From Sulfuritalea sp. (GTDB lineage: Bacteria; Pseudomonadota; Gammaproteobacteria; Burkholderiales; Rhodocyclaceae): 37,183 bases of DNA. Of the stretch, positions 16,265 to 25,278 are shown piece by piece. Made by a program: the position numbers and the translations under genes. The stretch spans positions 1 to 37,183 of the forward strand of contig JAUSCI010000062.1 of the NCBI GenBank assembly GCA_030651305.1, in the 5' to 3' direction. Under the pieces are notes generated by a model. The model saw only the letters and a program-made list of their open reading frames with translations, was not told the origin of the DNA and did not search any database. Every line of letters starts with the position of its first letter. Position 1 is the first letter of the stretch.

Positions 16265-17482
16265 ATGGATCTCAATTTCACTGCCGAAGAGCAGTTGTTC
16301 AGAGAAGATGTGCGCAGCTTCCTGCGCGCCAAGCTGCCCGGCGAAATTAGCCGCAAGGTGCTCGGCGGCAAGCATCTGGCGAAGAACGACTTCGTCCGCT
16401 GGCAGCAGATTCTGCACGCGCAGGGCTGGGGCGCGGTGGCGTGGCCGGTAGCGCATGGCGGCACCGGCTGGAATCCGGTGCAGCAGCACATATTCGATGA
16501 AGAATGCGCCGACGCGGGGGCACCGCTGCAACTGCCTTTCGGCCTCAAGATGGTGGCGCCGGTGATCATGGCCTTCGGCAACCCGGCCCAGCAGCAGTAC
16601 TTTCTGCCGCGCATCATCGACGGCACCGACTGGTGGTGCCAGGGCTATTCCGAGCCGGGCTCGGGCTCCGACCTGGCGTCGCTGAAGATGCGCGCAGTCC
16701 GGGTCAACTCACCTGAGGGCGACCATTACGTGGTCAACGGCCAGAAGACCTGGAACACGCTCGGCCAGTACGCCGACTGGATTTTCTGTCTGGTCCGCAC
16801 CAGCAACGAAGGCCGCCGGCAGGAGGGCATCTCCTTCCTGCTGATCGACATGAAGACGCCGGGCATCACGGTGCGACCGATCATCATGCTGGACGGGGAA
16901 CACGAGATCAACGAGGTCTGGTTCGAGGACGTCAAGGTGCCCGTCGAGAACCTGATCGGCGAAGAGAACAAGGGCTGGACCTATGCCAAGTTCCTGCTCG
17001 GCCACGAGCGCACGGGGATTGCCGGCGTCGGCCGTTCCAAGCGCGAACTGAAAAAGCTGAAGGAGATCGCGGCGAAGGAAAGCAACCACGACCGGCCGCT
17101 GATCGAGGACCAGCGCTTTCGCGACCGCATCGCCCAGGTCGAACTGGAACTCATGGCGCTGGAAATCACCAACCTGCGCGTCATCTCCGCCGAAGGCGAG
17201 AAGCGCGCGCCGGGACCGGAAGCCTCGATCCTCAAGATCAAGGGCTCCGAAATCCAGCAACTGCTGAGCGAACTCAAGATGCAGGCACTCGGCCATTACG
17301 CTCTGCCCTACGTCGAAGAAGCGCTCGACGCAGGCTGGCCGGGCGACGCCCTGATGGACGGCTATGGCGACTATTCCGCGCCGCTTTCCGGCCAATACTT
17401 CAACATTCGCAAGACCACCATCTACGGCGGTTCCAACGAAATCCAGAAAAACATCATCTCGCAAATGATCCTGGGACTGTAA
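16265..17482 (+). CDS. pimC: Acyl-CoA dehydrogenase, PimC-like large subunit
   Basis: FAD-dependent introduction of the alpha-beta double bond into an acyl-CoA. The 405 residues closely recall pimeloyl-CoA dehydrogenase large subunits: WCQGYSEPGSGSDLASLK (124-141), the FAD region WTYAKFLLGHERTGIAGVG and YGGSNEIQKNI near the end. The usual C-terminal catalytic glutamate (YEGT) is Gly here, while E248 in GHERTG matches the alternative helix-G base of isovaleryl-CoA-type enzymes, so it should be active. Start ATG 16265 follows AAAGGA. It is 3 bp from the pimD-like gene, its likely heteromeric partner. The substrate may be a dicarboxylyl, alicyclic or side-chain CoA ester; this is inference. Confidence 0.88.
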   Translation: MDLNFTAEEQLFREDVRSFLRAKLPGEISRKVLGGKHLAKNDFVRWQQILHAQGWGAVAWPVAHGGTGWNPVQQHIFDEECADAGAPLQLPFGLKMVAPVIMAFGNPAQQQYFLPRIIDGTDWWCQGYSEPGSGSDLASLKMRAVRVNSPEGDHYVVNGQKTWNTLGQYADWIFCLVRTSNEGRRQEGISFLLIDMKTPGITVRPIIMLDGEHEINEVWFEDVKVPVENLIGEENKGWTYAKFLLGHERTGIAGVGRSKRELKKLKEIAAKESNHDRPLIEDQRFRDRIAQVELELMALEITNLRVISAEGEKRAPGPEASILKIKGSEIQQLLSELKMQALGHYALPYVEEALDAGWPGDALMDGYGDYSAPLSGQYFNIRKTTIYGGSNEIQKNIISQMILGL

Positions 17483-17485
17483 ATC

Positions 17486-18610
17486 ATGGACTTCAACTAC
17501 ACCGAAGAACAACTCGCACTGCAGAACACCCTGCGCCGTTTCATTGCCAGGGACTACCCTTTCGAACACCGCCGCGCCCTGGCCAAATCCGCCGACGGCT
17601 TCGATCGCGCGGCATGGAAAACTTTCGCCGATTTCGGCATCCTCGCCCTGCCATTCCACGAAGATTTCGGCGGACTGAATGGCAACGCCGTTGACACCAT
17701 GCTGGTCATGGAAATGCTCGGCCGCGGCCTCGCGCTGGAACCCTATGTGTCGACTGTCGTGCTCTGCGGCGGCCTGATTCGCGACGCCGGCAGTGCCGCG
17801 CAGAAGGAAGCGCTGCTGCCCGCGATTGCCGGCGGCGAACTGATGCTGGCGCTGGCGCACTTCGAACCTGGCGGCCGCTACGAACTCGACCGTGTCGCCA
17901 CCACTGCCAGCGCTACCGGCTCCGGCTGGCAGCTCGACGGCGCCAAGGCCGTCGTGCTGGGCGCACCGGCCGCCGACAAGCTGATTGTTTCGGCCCGCGA
18001 TGGCAGTGGCATCTCCCTGTTTCTGGTCGACGCCAAGGCTCCCGGCGTCACGCTGCGCACCTACCCGACGCAGGACGGCGCCCGCGCTGCCGACATCAGG
18101 CTGAGCAAGGTCATGGTCGGCGCCGACGCGCTGCTCGGCACCGCCGGCAACGCGCTGCCGGTGATCGAACGCGCACTCGACTACGCCAATGCGGCGTTCT
18201 GCGCCGAGGCCGTCGGCATCATGTCGGCGCTCAACGAAGTCACCCTCGAATACCTGAAGACGCGCAAGCAGTTCGGCCAGCCGATCGGCAAGTTCCAGGC
18301 GCTGCAGCACCGCATGGCCGACATGGTGATCGCCACCGAGCAGGCTCGCTCGATGGCCACGCTGGCCGCGGTGCGCGTCGATTCGGCCGATGTCGCCCTG
18401 CGCAACCGGTCGGTCGCCGCCACCAAGGCCTATGTCGGCGCCCAGGCCCGCTTCGTCGGCCAGCAGGCGGTGCAATTGCATGGCGGAATGGGCGTGGTCG
18501 ACGAACTCAACGTCGCCCATTACTTCAAGCGCCTGACCATGATCGGTCTCACCTTCGGCGACGCGGACTACCACCTCGGCCGCTTCAGCGACACCCTGCT
18601 CGCAGCATGA
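17486..18610 (+). CDS. pimD: Acyl-CoA dehydrogenase, PimD-like small subunit
   Basis: Second acyl-CoA dehydrogenase chain, 374 residues, resembling pimeloyl-CoA dehydrogenase small subunits. Seen: the N-terminal helical domain with LALPFHEDFGGL (51-62 region), a divergent middle domain, and the C-terminal FAD/helix region RKQFGQPIGKFQALQHRMADM and QLHGGMGVVDELN. By my alignment the helix-G position holding the base in PimC is an alanine here, and the C-terminal YEGT is absent. It is therefore probably a non-catalytic or FAD-sharing partner, as in the known alpha2-beta2 dehydrogenases of steroid side-chain breakdown. It is 3 bp after pimC, and its stop overlaps the next start (ATGA). Confidence 0.85.
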   Translation: MDFNYTEEQLALQNTLRRFIARDYPFEHRRALAKSADGFDRAAWKTFADFGILALPFHEDFGGLNGNAVDTMLVMEMLGRGLALEPYVSTVVLCGGLIRDAGSAAQKEALLPAIAGGELMLALAHFEPGGRYELDRVATTASATGSGWQLDGAKAVVLGAPAADKLIVSARDGSGISLFLVDAKAPGVTLRTYPTQDGARAADIRLSKVMVGADALLGTAGNALPVIERALDYANAAFCAEAVGIMSALNEVTLEYLKTRKQFGQPIGKFQALQHRMADMVIATEQARSMATLAAVRVDSADVALRNRSVAATKAYVGAQARFVGQQAVQLHGGMGVVDELNVAHYFKRLTMIGLTFGDADYHLGRFSDTLLAA

Positions 18611-20406
18611 CCAGCCAGATTGTCAATCGCAGGGATCTCGAATTCCAGCTCTTCGAGGTGCTCGATGTCGAATCACTGACGACCCGCCCGCGCTACGCCG
18701 AGCACAGCAGGGAAACCTTCCTCGCCGTGCTCGATACCGCCGAGGCAATGGCCACCGAGAAGTTCGCGCCACACAACCACAAGGCCGACGAGCACGAGCC
18801 AACCTTCGACGGCCAGCGCGTGCACATGATTCCCGAGGTCAAGGAAGCGCTGAAGGCCTTCTGCGACGCCGGTTTCATCGCCGCGGCACATGACTTCGAA
18901 CGCGGCGGCATGCAGTTGCCGGTGGTCATGACGCAGGCGGCATTTTCGATGTTCAAGAGTGCCAACGTCGGCACCGCGGCCTATCCCTTCCTCACCATCG
19001 GCAACGCCAACGTCATTCACCGCTTTGGCAGTGAGGCGCAGCACCGCAAGTATCTCGACGCCCTGCTCACCGGACGCTTCTTCGGCACCATGGCGCTGAC
19101 CGAGCCGCAGGCCGGTTCCAGTCTGTCCGACATCACCACCAGCGCCACGCCGAATGCCGACGGCACGTATTCCCTCAGCGGCAACAAGATCTTCATTTCC
19201 GCCGGCGACCACGACCTGTCGGAGAACATCATCCACCTCGTGCTGGCCAAGATTCCCGGCGGCCCACCCGGGGTCAAGGGCATTTCGCTGTTCATCGTGC
19301 CCAAGTTCCGCGTCAATGACGACGGCACACTCGGCCCGAAGAACGATGTGACCCTGACCGGCCTGATCCACAAGATGGGCTATCGCGGCACCACTTCGAC
19401 CATGCTGGCCTTCGGCGAAAAGGGGCAATGCCTGGGCGAACTGGTAGGCGAGCCGCACAAGGGCCTCGCCTACATGTTCCACATGATGAACGAGGCCCGC
19501 ATCGGCGTCGGCATGGGCGCCGTGATGCTGGGCTATCGCGGCTACCTGGCCTCGCTGGAATACGCGAAAGAGCGCCCGCAGGGTCGCGCGCCGACCAACA
19601 AGAATCCGGCCGACCCGCAGCTGCCGATCATCGAGCACGCCGACGTGCGGCGCATGCTGCTGGCGCAGAAAGCCTATGTCGAAGGCGGCTATGCACTGTG
19701 CCTGTATTGCTCGCGGCTGGTAGACGAGACGAAAGTCGGCGTTGGCGATACGGCGAAACAGGAAGCCGGCCTGCTGCTCGACCTGCTGACCCCGATCGCC
19801 AAGTCCTGGCCGTCGCAGTGGTGCCTCGAAGCCAACAGCCTCGCCATCCAGATCCACGGCGGCTACGGCTATACCCGCGAGTATCCGGTCGAGCAGTTCT
19901 ACCGCGACAACCGCCTCAACCCGATTCATGAAGGCACCCACGGCATCCAGGCGCTGGACCTGCTGGGGCGCAAGGCGGTGATGAATGGCGGCGCGGCGAT
20001 GAAGCTGTTTGCGCGCGAAGCGCGGCAGACCATCGCCGAAGCGCAAACCGACGCCGCCCTTGCCGGCTACGCGACGGAACTCGGCGCCGCGCTCGCCGAC
20101 GTTGCGGCCACGCTGCAGGCGCTCAGTCCCGTGCTGGCGAGCAACCCGACCCTGGCGCTGGCCAACGCCGTGCTGTTCCTCGAAGCCTTCGGCCATACCG
20201 TGCTGGCCTGGATCTGGCTCCACCAGGCGCTGGCGGCGCAGCGCGGATTGCAGCATGGCCTTGCGATCGACGCCGACTTCTATCGTGGCAAACTGGCAGC
20301 CTGCCGCTGGTTCTACCGCTGGGAACTGCCCAAGACGAAGCAGTGGCACGAACTGTTGCGCAGCCTCGACGACACTACCCTGACCATGCCTTCGGAATGC
20401 TTCTAA
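18607..20406 (+). CDS. Large DmdC-type acyl-CoA dehydrogenase
   Basis: FAD-dependent acyl-CoA dehydrogenase of the long (about 600 residue) class, 599 residues here, with an extra N-terminal helical segment and the C-terminal acetyl-CoA-dehydrogenase-like domain. Seen: ALTEPQAGSSLSDI (163-176), IFISAGDHDLSENIIHLVLA, HKMGYRGTTS (255-264) and the catalytic base E442 in NPIHEGTHGIQALDLLGRK. DmdC acts on methylthiopropionyl-CoA, but many relatives act on medium or long-chain acyl-CoA, so the substrate cannot be assigned. It is the third dehydrogenase in the operon and may act on a later intermediate. It overlaps the pimD-like stop by 4 bp and lies 4 bp before the crotonase. Confidence 0.9.
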   Translation: MTSQIVNRRDLEFQLFEVLDVESLTTRPRYAEHSRETFLAVLDTAEAMATEKFAPHNHKADEHEPTFDGQRVHMIPEVKEALKAFCDAGFIAAAHDFERGGMQLPVVMTQAAFSMFKSANVGTAAYPFLTIGNANVIHRFGSEAQHRKYLDALLTGRFFGTMALTEPQAGSSLSDITTSATPNADGTYSLSGNKIFISAGDHDLSENIIHLVLAKIPGGPPGVKGISLFIVPKFRVNDDGTLGPKNDVTLTGLIHKMGYRGTTSTMLAFGEKGQCLGELVGEPHKGLAYMFHMMNEARIGVGMGAVMLGYRGYLASLEYAKERPQGRAPTNKNPADPQLPIIEHADVRRMLLAQKAYVEGGYALCLYCSRLVDETKVGVGDTAKQEAGLLLDLLTPIAKSWPSQWCLEANSLAIQIHGGYGYTREYPVEQFYRDNRLNPIHEGTHGIQALDLLGRKAVMNGGAAMKLFAREARQTIAEAQTDAALAGYATELGAALADVAATLQALSPVLASNPTLALANAVLFLEAFGHTVLAWIWLHQALAAQRGLQHGLAIDADFYRGKLAACRWFYRWELPKTKQWHELLRSLDDTTLTMPSECF

Positions 20407-20410
20407 GAAC

Positions 20411-21193
20411 ATGAGCGATCCCCACATTCTCGTCACCGATAGCGACGGCATCGTCACCATCGAGATCAGCCGCCGCGAAAAGAAGAACGCCCTCACCGGC
20501 GACATGTATCGCGCGATGAGCGCAGCGCTGTGCCATGCGCGCGAGCAGCACCACGTCCGGGTGGTGCTGATTCGCGGCCAGGACGACCTGTTCACCGCGG
20601 GCAACGACCTTGGCGACTTCCTGCACCGCAAGGCCGGTGACCCCAGCGCCGCGATCCCCTTTCTGCATCTGCTGGCCGCCTTCGAAAAGCCGCTGGTCGC
20701 GGCCGTCGCCGGCAATGCGGTCGGCATCGGCACGACATTGCTGCTGCATTGCGACCTGGTTTACGCCGCCGAGAATGCGAAATTCCAGTTGCCCTTCGTC
20801 AATCTCGCACTGTGCCCCGAAGCCGGTTCCAGCCTGCTGCTGCCGCGCGTCGCCGGCCACCAGCGCTCCGCCGAACTTCTGCTGCTGGGCGAGCCCTTCG
20901 ATGCCGCCGTCGCACGCGAGGCAGGCTTCGTCAATCGCGTCGTCGCCGCCGACAAACTGATGGATACCGCACTCGCGGCTGCGACAAAGCTCGCCGCCCT
21001 GCCGGCGCAATCGCTGGCCGTCACCAAGTCACTGATGAAGCGTCCACCCGACCGCAGCGCGCTGGAAGCGATGGACGAGGAGGTGATCTTTTTTTCCGAC
21101 TTGGTAGCCGAGCCCGCCGCCAAGGAAATATTCAGCGCCTTCCTCGAAAAGCGCCAACCCGACCCCACGAAAATTCACGGACACAAAGCATGA
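20411..21193 (+). CDS. Crotonase-family protein, probable enoyl-CoA isomerase
   Basis: A 260-residue enoyl-CoA hydratase/isomerase superfamily member. The oxyanion-hole segments are present (FTAGNDLGDF at 61-70, and VAGNAVGIGTT at 99-109). Both glutamates of true hydratases are missing: T108/T109 and F129 take their places. A glutamate in CPEAGSS (E137) is kept, as in delta3,delta2-enoyl-CoA isomerase-like members. It is therefore more likely a double-bond isomerase than a hydratase; hydration could fall to the MaoC protein in the same operon. The stop overlaps the thioesterase start by ATGA. Confidence 0.83.
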   Translation: MSDPHILVTDSDGIVTIEISRREKKNALTGDMYRAMSAALCHAREQHHVRVVLIRGQDDLFTAGNDLGDFLHRKAGDPSAAIPFLHLLAAFEKPLVAAVAGNAVGIGTTLLLHCDLVYAAENAKFQLPFVNLALCPEAGSSLLLPRVAGHQRSAELLLLGEPFDAAVAREAGFVNRVVAADKLMDTALAAATKLAALPAQSLAVTKSLMKRPPDRSALEAMDEEVIFFSDLVAEPAAKEIFSAFLEKRQPDPTKIHGHKA

Positions 21194-21645
21194 GCACAGA
21201 CATCCCCGAAGGCTTCAAGCTGCTCAAGCGAGGCGGCGGCTACCTCTCCAGCCTCGGTCCCTGGTACTACCGCATCGACGAAACCAAAGGTGGCCAGCGC
21301 GGCCAGCTGGTGCTCGCCATCCGCGTCGAGGACCGCCACACCAACATCCGCCACATCGCCCACGGCGGCTTCCTCGTCACCATGGTCGATACCGCGCTGG
21401 GCATCGTCGTCTCCAGTTCGCGCGAGCCGCCGCAGCCCATCGTCACCGTCAGCCTCACCACCAACTTCATAACCAGTGCCGAGCCCGGCGACTGGGTCGA
21501 GGCCGACGTCGACATCGACCGCATGGGCGGCCGCCTGGCCTATGCCAGTTGCACGCTGCGGGTCGGCGCGCGCTGCGTCATGACCGCCACCGGCGTCTTC
21601 GCGCTGATGAAGCCCGTTATTCCGAAAGAACAGGCTGACGGCTGA
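21190..21645 (+). CDS. PaaI-type hot-dog thioesterase
   Basis: A 151-residue hot-dog protein, expected to hydrolyse an acyl-CoA thioester and free CoA. Seen: the HGG motif (58-60 in IAHGGFLVTMVD) with the acidic D67 that follows, and the ISLTTNF-like strand VSLTTNFITSAEPGDWVEAD typical of PaaI/YdiI relatives. ATG 21190 overlaps the crotonase stop. Within a catabolic operon it may relieve CoA trapped in dead-end esters. Next gene is 4 bp away. Confidence 0.85.
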   Translation: MSTDIPEGFKLLKRGGGYLSSLGPWYYRIDETKGGQRGQLVLAIRVEDRHTNIRHIAHGGFLVTMVDTALGIVVSSSREPPQPIVTVSLTTNFITSAEPGDWVEADVDIDRMGGRLAYASCTLRVGARCVMTATGVFALMKPVIPKEQADG

Positions 21646-21649
21646 GCAC

Positions 21650-22369
21650 ATGCAGAAGATCCACGTCCTGCTGAAGAAGGAAGAACTTGACGCCCAGCGC
21701 CTCGAAGGCAAAGTGGTGGTGGTGCTCGACATCCTGTTCGCCACCTCGTCCATCGTCACCGCACTGGCCCATGGCGCCACTGAAGTCATCCCGACCCTGG
21801 ATGGCCGCGCGGCGCAGGAAGCGGCAAAGCAATTCCCGGCCGGCTCCTACGTGCTGTCTGGCGAACTCAACGCCGAAACCCTGACCGGCTTTGTGCACCC
21901 GACACCCCAGGCACTGCTGAAGGAAGGCATCGCCGGCCGCCGCCTGATCTATTGCACCACCAACGGCACCGTGGCGCTGGCCAAGTCGAAGAGCGCCGCC
22001 CATGTCTATGCCGCGGCACTGCTCAACGGCCGCGCCGTAGTCGAGCGCATCGTCACGCAGCATCCGGACAGCACCATCCTGATCGTCTGTTCCGGCTCGG
22101 CCGACAATTTCAACCTCGAAGACTTCTACGGCGCCGGCTACCTGGTTTCGCTGTTCCGCCGCCGTGCCACCAGCGCCGACTTCTCAGATGCCGCGCTCGC
22201 GGCAGAACTGTTACACGACCACTGCGATGGCCTCGACGCCCTGCGCCGCGCCCGCGTCGGCCGCATGATGCTGGCGCGCAAGCTCGACGCCGAGGTGGCC
22301 TTCGCCGCGCAGGAAAGCTGTTACGACGTCGTGCCGCTGCTACAGGACGGCGCGCTGCGCCCCGTTTGA
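21650..22369 (+). CDS. Divergent ComB-family (2-phosphosulfolactate phosphatase-like) protein
   Basis: A 239-residue protein with the ComB fold pattern: VVVVLDILFATSSIVTAL (22-39), TTNGT (103-107) and CSGSADNFNLEDFYGAGYLV. Known ComB proteins remove phosphate from 2-phosphosulfolactate in coenzyme M synthesis. Here the family's arginine after the DV/DI motif is F30 and the usual GERGG is GELNA (71-75), so that activity is doubtful. No coenzyme M or sulfolactate gene is nearby. It lies 4 bp after the thioesterase and 25 bp before MaoC, with codon use like its neighbours, so it belongs to the operon. It may act on another phosphorylated acid; function unknown. Confidence 0.75.
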   Translation: MQKIHVLLKKEELDAQRLEGKVVVVLDILFATSSIVTALAHGATEVIPTLDGRAAQEAAKQFPAGSYVLSGELNAETLTGFVHPTPQALLKEGIAGRRLIYCTTNGTVALAKSKSAAHVYAAALLNGRAVVERIVTQHPDSTILIVCSGSADNFNLEDFYGAGYLVSLFRRRATSADFSDAALAAELLHDHCDGLDALRRARVGRMMLARKLDAEVAFAAQESCYDVVPLLQDGALRPV

Positions 22370-22394
22370 ATCCCACCAAAAAGAAACCCACCCC

Positions 22395-22880
22395 ATGAGC
22401 ACTCCCGAGAAAACCTATAAGTACTACTGGGAAGATTTTCCCGTCGGCCAGATCCGAGAATTCGGCGGCAAGACCATGAGCGCCGAGGAGATCATCGATT
22501 TTGCCCGCCAGTTCGACCCGCAGCCCTTTCACCTCTCCGAGGAGGCCGGCAGGAACAGCCTGTTCGGCGGGCTGTGCGCCAGCGGCTGGCATACCTGCGC
22601 GCTGGCGATGCGCATGATGTGCGACGCCTACCTGCTGGAAACCGCCAGCCTTGGCTCGCCGGGACTGGAGAACATCCGCTGGCTCAAGCCGGTGCGTCCC
22701 GGCGACACCTTGCACGTGCGTACGGTGGTGCTCGAAGCGCGTCCGCTCGACAGCAGGCCCGACGTCGGCCTGGTGCGCACGCGCTGGGAGATGCTGAACC
22801 AGAACAACGAAGAAGTCATGCAGATGGAGGGCTATGGCATGTTCCGCCGGCGCGATGTGACGAAGGTTCAAGCCGTCTGA
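22395..22880 (+). CDS. MaoC-like enoyl-CoA hydratase
   Basis: Single hot-dog hydratase of 161 residues. The hydratase-2 dyad is visible as D41 and H46 in FDPQPFHLSEE, followed by FGGLCASGWHT, the second family motif. It should add water to a 2-enoyl-CoA with R stereochemistry; the true substrate is unknown. It supplies a hydration step that the degenerate crotonase upstream may lack. The next gene begins 2 bp after its stop. Confidence 0.88.
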   Translation: MSTPEKTYKYYWEDFPVGQIREFGGKTMSAEEIIDFARQFDPQPFHLSEEAGRNSLFGGLCASGWHTCALAMRMMCDAYLLETASLGSPGLENIRWLKPVRPGDTLHVRTVVLEARPLDSRPDVGLVRTRWEMLNQNNEEVMQMEGYGMFRRRDVTKVQAV

Positions 22881-22882
22881 GC

Positions 22883-24439
22883 ATGCATCCGAGCCCGTTG
22901 ATCGAACAGCCCTTCGGCACCTATGGCGAACTGATTCGCGAGCAGGCCCGCAACCGCCCCGACCATCCCGCGCTGATTCAGGATCGGCGCACGGTATCCT
23001 TCGCCACGCTGGACGCCATGATGGATCGCGTCGCCGCCACGCTGCAGCGAAACCGCGTGCGGCCCACCGAGGCGGTGGCGATCTGCGCCGGCACCTCGCT
23101 CGAATATGCCGCTGTGTTTCTCGGCGCCTTGCGCGCCGGAGTGGCCGTGGCGCCGCTGGCGCCCTCGTCGATCGCACAAAGCATCGCCGACATGGCCGCC
23201 AACTCCGAAGCACGCCTGATGTTCGTCGATTCCGTCACGGCGGAACAACTCGCGCCGGTGCGTGCCGGCATTGCCGCGCGCTTCGTCGCCCTCGACGATA
23301 GCGCCGGCGGTGAATCCTTCAGAAAATGGCTGGCGCCCGCCGGATCTGTGCCGGCAGCGGTCGACGTCCGGCCCGAGTGGCCCTTCAACATCATCTATTC
23401 CTCCGGCACCACCGGCATGCCCAAGGGCATCGTACAACCCCACGGCATGCGCTGGGCGCATCTGCAACGCGCGCAGCCGCAGGGCTACGGCCCGGACGCG
23501 GTAACCCTGATCGCCACCCCGCTTTATTCCAACACCACGTTGGTCAGCTTCTTTCCCACCGTCACGCTGGGCGGCACCGTGGTACTGATGGCGAAGTTCG
23601 ATGCGGCGCAATACCTGGAGCTGGCGCAGAAGCACCGCGCCACCCACACCATGCTGGTGCCGGTGCAATACCAGCGCCTGATGGCGCATCCCGATTTCGA
23701 CCGCTACGACCTTTCCAGCTTCCGCATGAAGCTGTGCACCAGCGCGCCCTTCTCGGCCACACTCAAGGCCGATATCCTCAAGCGCTGGCCGGGCGGCCTG
23801 GTCGAGTACTACGGCATGACCGAAGGCGGCGGCACCTGCATCCTCGCCGCCCACGAGCGCCCCGACAAACTGGCCACGGTCGGCACTCCAGCCGAAGGCC
23901 ATGACATGCGCCTGATCGACGAGGCCGGCCGCGAAGTAGCGCAGGGCGAAATCGGAGAGGTCGTCGGCCATTCGCCGGCCATGATGAGCGGCTACCACCG
24001 CCAGCCGGAGCAGACCCGCGAAGCCGAGTGGCATGCGCCCGACGGCAAGCGCTTCATCCGCACCGGCGACGTCGGCCGCTTCGACGCCGACGGCTTCCTG
24101 ACGCTGATGGACCGCAAGAAGGACATGGTCATCTCGGGCGGCTTCAACGTCTATCCCAGCGATCTGGAAGCCGTGCTGATCCGGCACCCGGCCGTCGCCG
24201 AAGCCGCCGTGGTCGGCGTCGCCTCGGAGCGCTGGGGCGAAACGCCGGTCGCTTTCGTAACTCTGAGAGTCGGTGCTGGTGATACGGCGCTGCAGATTCG
24301 GAACTGGACCAACCACCAACTGGGCAAGACCCAGCGCCTCGCTGCCGTCGAGATTGTCGGCAGCCTGCCACGCAGCGCCATTGGCAAGGTATTGAAGCGA
24401 GAACTGCGAGAGACTTTCGTCCCCCCCACACCCCTCTGA
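22883..24439 (+). CDS. Acyl-CoA synthetase (AMP-forming)
   Basis: Class I adenylate-forming ligase, 518 residues from ATG 22883, activating a carboxylic acid with ATP and CoA. Seen: P-loop SSGTTGMPKG (173-182), the aromatic-end motif YYGMTEGGGT, the hinge RTGDVGRFDADGFL with DRKKDMVISGGFNVYP, and the C-terminal catalytic lysine K502 in SAIGKVLKRE. All adenylation residues look intact. Substrate cannot be read from sequence; the operon suggests a medium-length, alicyclic or side-chain acid. An upstream extension overlapping MaoC is excluded because it breaks the family start. Confidence 0.9.
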   Translation: MHPSPLIEQPFGTYGELIREQARNRPDHPALIQDRRTVSFATLDAMMDRVAATLQRNRVRPTEAVAICAGTSLEYAAVFLGALRAGVAVAPLAPSSIAQSIADMAANSEARLMFVDSVTAEQLAPVRAGIAARFVALDDSAGGESFRKWLAPAGSVPAAVDVRPEWPFNIIYSSGTTGMPKGIVQPHGMRWAHLQRAQPQGYGPDAVTLIATPLYSNTTLVSFFPTVTLGGTVVLMAKFDAAQYLELAQKHRATHTMLVPVQYQRLMAHPDFDRYDLSSFRMKLCTSAPFSATLKADILKRWPGGLVEYYGMTEGGGTCILAAHERPDKLATVGTPAEGHDMRLIDEAGREVAQGEIGEVVGHSPAMMSGYHRQPEQTREAEWHAPDGKRFIRTGDVGRFDADGFLTLMDRKKDMVISGGFNVYPSDLEAVLIRHPAVAEAAVVGVASERWGETPVAFVTLRVGAGDTALQIRNWTNHQLGKTQRLAAVEIVGSLPRSAIGKVLKRELRETFVPPTPL

Positions 24440-24460
24440 TCCGCCCCGAAAGGACTATCC

Positions 24461-25273
24461 ATGGAATTCACCACCCTCGAAGTCAGCCTCGACGCCGGTG
24501 TCGCCACCGTCGCGCTGAACCGGCCGGACAAGGCCAACGCCATGAGCGAGCCGATGTGGTACGAAATCGAGCAGGCCATGGAGTGGCTCGACGCCACGCC
24601 CGAAGCCCGCGTCGGCATCATCACCGGGCGCGGCAAATATTTCACCTCGGGTATCGATCTGACCATGCTGATGGGCGTCGGCGCCCAGATCGAAGACGAT
24701 TGCGACGGTCGTCGCCGCGAAAAGCTGCGCCGCCTGATCCTCAGGCTGCAGGACACCCTGACTTCCATCGAGCGCTGCCGCAAACCGGTACTGGCGGCCG
24801 TTAACGGCGCCTGCATCGGCGGTGGCATCGACCTCGTCACCGCCTGCGACATGCGCTACTGCGCGTCCAATGCCTGGTTCACCGTCAAGGAAATCGATGT
24901 CGGCATGACCGCCGACGTCGGTACCCTGCAACGCCTGCCGCGGCTGATCGGCGAAGGCATGGCGCGTGAACTGGCCTACACCGGCCGCCGCGTCGATGGC
25001 ATCGAGGCGCAGAAGATGCACCTGGTCAACCGCTGCTTCGAGACCCCCGACGCGCTCCACGCCGGCGTCATGGAAATCGCACGGACCATCGCCGCCAAGT
25101 CGCCGCTCGCTATCCGCGGCTGCAAGGAAATGATCACCTACGGCCGCGACCATTCGGTAGCCGACGGCCTCAACTACATCGCCACCTGGAACGCCGCGAT
25201 GCTGCTGTCGAAGGACCTGTTCGAAGCCGGCGCGGCGAACATGCAGAAGCGCGAGCCGGTGTTCAAGGACTGA
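24461..25273 (+). CDS. Delta3,5-delta2,4-dienoyl-CoA isomerase-like crotonase
   Basis: A 270-residue crotonase matching the ECH1 subfamily. The three acidic catalytic residues of rat ECH1 (D176, E196, D204) match D124 ([10 protein letters not shown]), E144 (VKEIDVG) and D152 (TADVG) with identical 20- and 28-residue spacing. [10 protein letters not shown] (61-70) gives the oxyanion hole. It should shift 3,5-dienoyl to 2,4-dienoyl-CoA, a step needed for odd-position double bonds, which suggests an unsaturated or ring-derived substrate. ATG 24461 has AAAGGA upstream. Five bp later the hydrolase fragment begins. Confidence 0.9.
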   Translation: MEFTTLEVSLDAGVATVALNRPDKANAMSEPMWYEIEQAMEWLDATPEARVGIITGRGKYFTSGIDLTMLMGVGAQIEDDCDGRRREKLRRLILRLQDTLTSIERCRKPVLAAVNGACIGGGIDLVTACDMRYCASNAWFTVKEIDVGMTADVGTLQRLPRLIGEGMARELAYTGRRVDGIEAQKMHLVNRCFETPDALHAGVMEIARTIAAKSPLAIRGCKEMITYGRDHSVADGLNYIATWNAAMLLSKDLFEAGAANMQKREPVFKD

Positions 25274-25278
25274 GCCGC

